From Domibacillus sp. (GTDB taxonomy: Bacteria; Bacillota; Bacilli; Bacillales; Domibacillaceae), in assembly GCA_031177795.1 (NCBI GenBank), contig JAPSKG010000099.1, forward strand, positions 1 through 8,168: a stretch of 8,168 nt of DNA, in the 5' to 3' direction. Position numbers and translations under genes: made by a program. Every line of letters starts with the position of its first letter. Positions within the stretch are counted from its first letter, which is position 1. The notes under the pieces were generated by a model, which did not search any database, was not told the origin of the DNA, and saw only the letters and a list, made by a program, of their open reading frames with translations. Shown here in pieces: positions 5,325 through 8,168 of the stretch.

Positions 5325-6737
5325 ATGAAAAAATTAATCAAAAATGGGGTCATTGTGACAGCGGCAGACCAATATGAAGCAGATCTTCTTATTAAAGACG
5401 GCAAAATCGCGAAAATTGGCGTGAAGCTTGATGATGATGCAGAAGAAATTATTGATGCAAAAGGCGCTTTTATTTTTCCGGGCGGAATTGATCCTCACAC
5501 GCATCTTGATATGCCATTTGGCGGAACTGTAACAGCCGACGATTTTGAAACCGGCACAATGGCGGCAGCGTTTGGCGGCACCACGACAATAATTGATTTT
5601 TGCTTAACTAACAAAGGAGAACCGCTCCAGGACGCCATTAAAATTTGGCATGAAAAATCAAAAAACAAAGCAGTGATTGATTATGGATTTCATTTAATGA
5701 TTGGCGAAGTAAATGACAAGGTTTTAAACGAAATTCCAGAGGTGATTGAAAAAGAAGGGATTACCTCGTTTAAAGTATTTATGGCTTATAAAAATGTGTT
5801 TCAAGCCGATGATGCAACGCTGTTCCGCATGTTGCTAACGGCCAAAGAACACGGCGCCCTGGTAATGGTACATGCAGAAAACGGAGATGTAATTGATTAT
5901 TTGGTTAGTGACGCGCTGAAAAACGGAAAAACAAAACCAATTTATCATGCGCTTACCCGCCCGCCGGAAACGGAAGGTGAAGCCACAGGGCGCGCAGCAG
6001 CTCTTACAGGCCTTGCCGGTTCACAGCTTTACGTTGTGCATGTTTCATGTGCTGAAGCAGCCAATAAAATTGCGGAAGCCCGGCAAAAAGGCTATCAAGT
6101 ATGGGGGGAAACATGTCCGCAATATTTGGTTCTTGACCAGGCCGAACTGGGAAAGCCAAATTTTGAAGGAGCCAAATATGTCTGGTCACCGCCGCTAAGG
6201 GAGAAATGGAACCAGGATATTCTTTGGGATGCACTGAAAAACGGACAGTTGCAAACTGTTGGCTCTGACCAGTGCTCTTTTAATTTCAAAGGCCAAAAAG
6301 ATCTCGGGAAAGATGACTTCAGCAAAATTCCAAACGGCGGGCCGATAATTGAAGACCGCTTTAGTATTTTGTTTTCTGAAGGAGTGAAAAAGGGGCGCAT
6401 CTCAATACATCAGTTTGTTGATTTAGTTTCGACCCGTGCTGCAAAACTATTCGGCTTATTTCCACAAAAAGGAACGATTGCTGTTGGCAGCGATGCCGAC
6501 CTGGTTATTTTTGATCCTTCTAAAGAGCGGGTTATTTCCGCCCGAACCCACCATATGAATGTGGACTACAGTGCATTTGAAGGAATGAAGGTAACAGGAG
6601 AGCCTGTATCAGTGCTTTCGCGAGGGGAATTTGTTATTCGGAACAAGCAGTTTACGGGCAAGCCCGGAGCTGGCAGGTATATAAAACGCAAATGCTACAA
6701 CAGTTTAACTGACAGAACGGCGCTGACTGTTCAATAA
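5325..6737 (+). CDS. hydA: Dihydropyrimidinase / D-hydantoinase
   Basis: This 470-residue cyclic amidohydrolase opens dihydrouracil or dihydrothymine to the N-carbamoyl-beta-amino acid; many homologues also hydrolyse 5-substituted hydantoins with D preference. All binuclear metal ligands fall at the usual D-hydantoinase numbers: H58 and H60 in PHTHLD, the lysine expected to be carbamylated, K150 in FKVFMAYK, H183 in VHAENGD, H239 in VHVSC, and D315 in GSDQC. The GSDQCSF form and the PNGGP segment after it resemble Bacillus/Geobacillus D-hydantoinases as I remember them. AAGGAG (5310-5315) lies 9 nt before the ATG at 5325. The gene is between preA and the transporter with short gaps, and supplies the substrate for the amidohydrolase at 225-1463. 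Native substrate preference (dihydropyrimidine or hydantoin) cannot be read from sequence; the preTA neighbours favour dihydropyrimidines. Confidence 0.95.
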   Translation: MKKLIKNGVIVTAADQYEADLLIKDGKIAKIGVKLDDDAEEIIDAKGAFIFPGGIDPHTHLDMPFGGTVTADDFETGTMAAAFGGTTTIIDFCLTNKGEPLQDAIKIWHEKSKNKAVIDYGFHLMIGEVNDKVLNEIPEVIEKEGITSFKVFMAYKNVFQADDATLFRMLLTAKEHGALVMVHAENGDVIDYLVSDALKNGKTKPIYHALTRPPETEGEATGRAAALTGLAGSQLYVVHVSCAEAANKIAEARQKGYQVWGETCPQYLVLDQAELGKPNFEGAKYVWSPPLREKWNQDILWDALKNGQLQTVGSDQCSFNFKGQKDLGKDDFSKIPNGGPIIEDRFSILFSEGVKKGRISIHQFVDLVSTRAAKLFGLFPQKGTIAVGSDADLVIFDPSKERVISARTHHMNVDYSAFEGMKVTGEPVSVLSRGEFVIRNKQFTGKPGAGRYIKRKCYNSLTDRTALTVQ

Positions 6738-6759
6738 CAATGAAGCAGGGGGAATGACA

Positions 6760-8168
6760 ATGAAAGAATCCAGCCGCTATTTGAAATCTCCAGATCTTTT
6801 GCCTATTGCCCATCAAGAGCGTAACATTGGCACGTTTGGTTTTTCAATAATGTGGGTGGGGATGGCCGTTGTTTTGGCTGCTTTTGCCATAGGTGGAGCA
6901 GCAGTTGAACAAATGCCTCTTTCATGGGTGATGGCCGCGTCTTTTATTGGCTGTGTTTTAATAGGCCTTTTTATTTCAGTTAGTGCAGACATCGGCATTG
7001 AACATGGAGTGTCGTTTCCTGTTTACATGCGGGCGCCGTTCGGAACGGTCGGCACTCATTTTCCATCAGCAATCAGGGGGATCGCCGCTTCCATGTGGTT
7101 TGGAATTAACACTTATTTTGGAGCAGCCGCAATTAATGGCATTTTAAATATTTTATTTGGGTTCGACAACTGGTTTTTTTGCTTTTTAGCTTTTGTCGCT
7201 GTGCAAGTGGCCAATACCATTGTGGGGATTAAATCAATCGAAAAGTTTGCAGATTTAGCGGCCCCCGTTATCATTGTAATTGCTTTTTGGATGTATTCAA
7301 CGCTGGCTGACCAGGCGGCGGCAGCCGGAAAAGATGTTTGGTCATGGGTGGAAAACCCTTTATCTGGAGGTTTATTGTTTAACGCTTTTATGGTTGTTAT
7401 CTTGGGCAACATGGGCTATTGGTCAACACTCGCTGCTGACATCTCGTCTATTTCCCGCTTTATTAAAGCGCCGCAATTTGAAAAAAACTGGTTGAAACGA
7501 AATAAAAGTGTGCTGGTCGGAAGCATTGTCGCCATGCCGCTAACACAAACCTTTGTGGTGGCAATTGGAGGTGTGGCTTTTATTGCAGTTGGAAACTACG
7601 ATCCGGTTGCTGCACTTCAAGAATCGGCAAGCGGAATTGTACTGGCTATTTTGCTTTTAATGATTGTTTTTGCCCAATGGTCTACAAATACAGCCGCCAA
7701 CCTTGTCCCGGCGGCAACTGTTTTTTCTAATATTGGCGGGCCAAAAGTTCCTTTTTACGCAGGGGTTATAGCAGCCGGCTTAATTGGCATGGCTACACAG
7801 CCCTGGAATTTATTTAATGTCCTTATGCCGTTTTTGTTGACCGTTGGCGGAATTCTGGCTTCAATCGTAGGGATTTTGTTTGCCGACTATTATTTAATAC
7901 GCAAACGCCGTGTGAATGTACCGGATTTATATGAAATGAACGGGCAGTACCGTTACTATTATGGAGTAAACTGGGCGGGAATTATTTCCTGGGTTATCAG
8001 CGGGGCATTAGCACTTGCATTTTCAACATACTCCTTTTTTATCGGCTTTGCGGCCGGGGCTGCTGTTTATTACGTGCTGGCAAAGTTTTGGTGGTTTAAA
8101 AAATACCCGCAGGCAGAGCTGGAAGATCCGAATGACGCTAAATATCTCGGTGTTACAGTAGGAAGAGA
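6760..8168 (+). CDS. NCS1-family nucleobase/hydantoin:cation symporter (3' end beyond window)
   Basis: A stop-free frame of 469 codons runs to the window edge, so the protein is nearly complete for a family of about 480-500 residues. AGGGGG (6747-6752) lies 7 nt before the ATG, and the gene begins 22 nt after hydA. It is a polytopic membrane protein of the NCS1 family (Mhp1, PucI, CodB, cytosine/uracil/allantoin permeases). The hydrophilic start has PDLLP before the first helix. Family landmarks are W113 in MWFGIN (Mhp1 W117), W221 in GYWSTL (Mhp1 W220), and N310/N314 in STNTAAN (N314 equals Mhp1 N318). Mhp1's hydantoin-contacting Q121 is N117 here. The C-terminus is cytosolic and acidic (AELEDPNDA). 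Context argues for import of uracil, thymine or another pyrimidine-ring compound. Hydantoin or allantoin remain possible. Confidence 0.92.
   Translation, partial: MKESSRYLKSPDLLPIAHQERNIGTFGFSIMWVGMAVVLAAFAIGGAAVEQMPLSWVMAASFIGCVLIGLFISVSADIGIEHGVSFPVYMRAPFGTVGTHFPSAIRGIAASMWFGINTYFGAAAINGILNILFGFDNWFFCFLAFVAVQVANTIVGIKSIEKFADLAAPVIIVIAFWMYSTLADQAAAAGKDVWSWVENPLSGGLLFNAFMVVILGNMGYWSTLAADISSISRFIKAPQFEKNWLKRNKSVLVGSIVAMPLTQTFVVAIGGVAFIAVGNYDPVAALQESASGIVLAILLLMIVFAQWSTNTAANLVPAATVFSNIGGPKVPFYAGVIAAGLIGMATQPWNLFNVLMPFLLTVGGILASIVGILFADYYLIRKRRVNVPDLYEMNGQYRYYYGVNWAGIISWVISGALALAFSTYSFFIGFAAGAAVYYVLAKFWWFKKYPQAELEDPNDAKYLGVTVGR

Noticed and set aside
2770..7412. Many 60-120-residue minus-strand reading frames inside preT, preA, hydA and the transporter gene
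   Set aside because: All are antisense shadows of strongly supported genes, with no ribosome binding sites or recognisable domains seen.

Overview
The window looks like the chromosome of a low-to-moderate-GC Gram-positive bacterium of the Bacillaceae type. The signs are strong AGGAGG/AGGGGG ribosome binding sites about 7-9 nt before each start, AAA/GAA-rich codon use, U-tailed hairpin terminators, and a dihydropyrimidinase of the Bacillus/Geobacillus D-hydantoinase kind. I cannot name the species.

Layout. Positions 1-103 hold the last bases of an upstream gene (frame unresolved) and its intrinsic terminator. An AT-rich leader (about 104-224) precedes an M20-family Zn-dependent amidohydrolase (225-1463, +), most likely N-carbamoyl-beta-alanine amidohydrolase. 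Positions 1471-1591 hold a striking concentric inverted repeat: six copies of a GCGCAATT-like box, three forward and then three reversed, spaced about 21 bp. It lies between convergent genes and probably serves as a two-way terminator. Next, on the minus strand, come two small overlapping genes that I cannot assign to a characterised family: a putative helix-turn-helix protein with an N-terminal coiled coil (1961-2479) and a putative ribbon-helix-helix protein (1606-1983). A compact divergent promoter region (about 2480-2644) separates them from a tightly packed plus-strand operon: preT (2645-4027), preA (4043-5305), hydA/dihydropyrimidinase (5325-6737), and an NCS1-family nucleobase/hydantoin transporter (6760 to the window edge, stop codon not reached).

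How the genes work together. This is a reductive pyrimidine degradation locus. The NCS1 transporter would import uracil, thymine or a related ring compound. PreT/PreA (NAD(P)H-dependent dihydropyrimidine dehydrogenase) reduces it to dihydrouracil or dihydrothymine. HydA opens the ring to N-carbamoyl-beta-alanine (or the methylated analogue). The M20 amidohydrolase releases ammonia, CO2 and beta-alanine (or beta-aminoisobutyrate). The enzymes are of known kinds. The least explained parts are the pair of minus-strand DNA-binding-like proteins set inside the locus, a near-palindrome over their own -10 region that could be an operator, and the 21-bp-periodic inverted repeat downstream of them.
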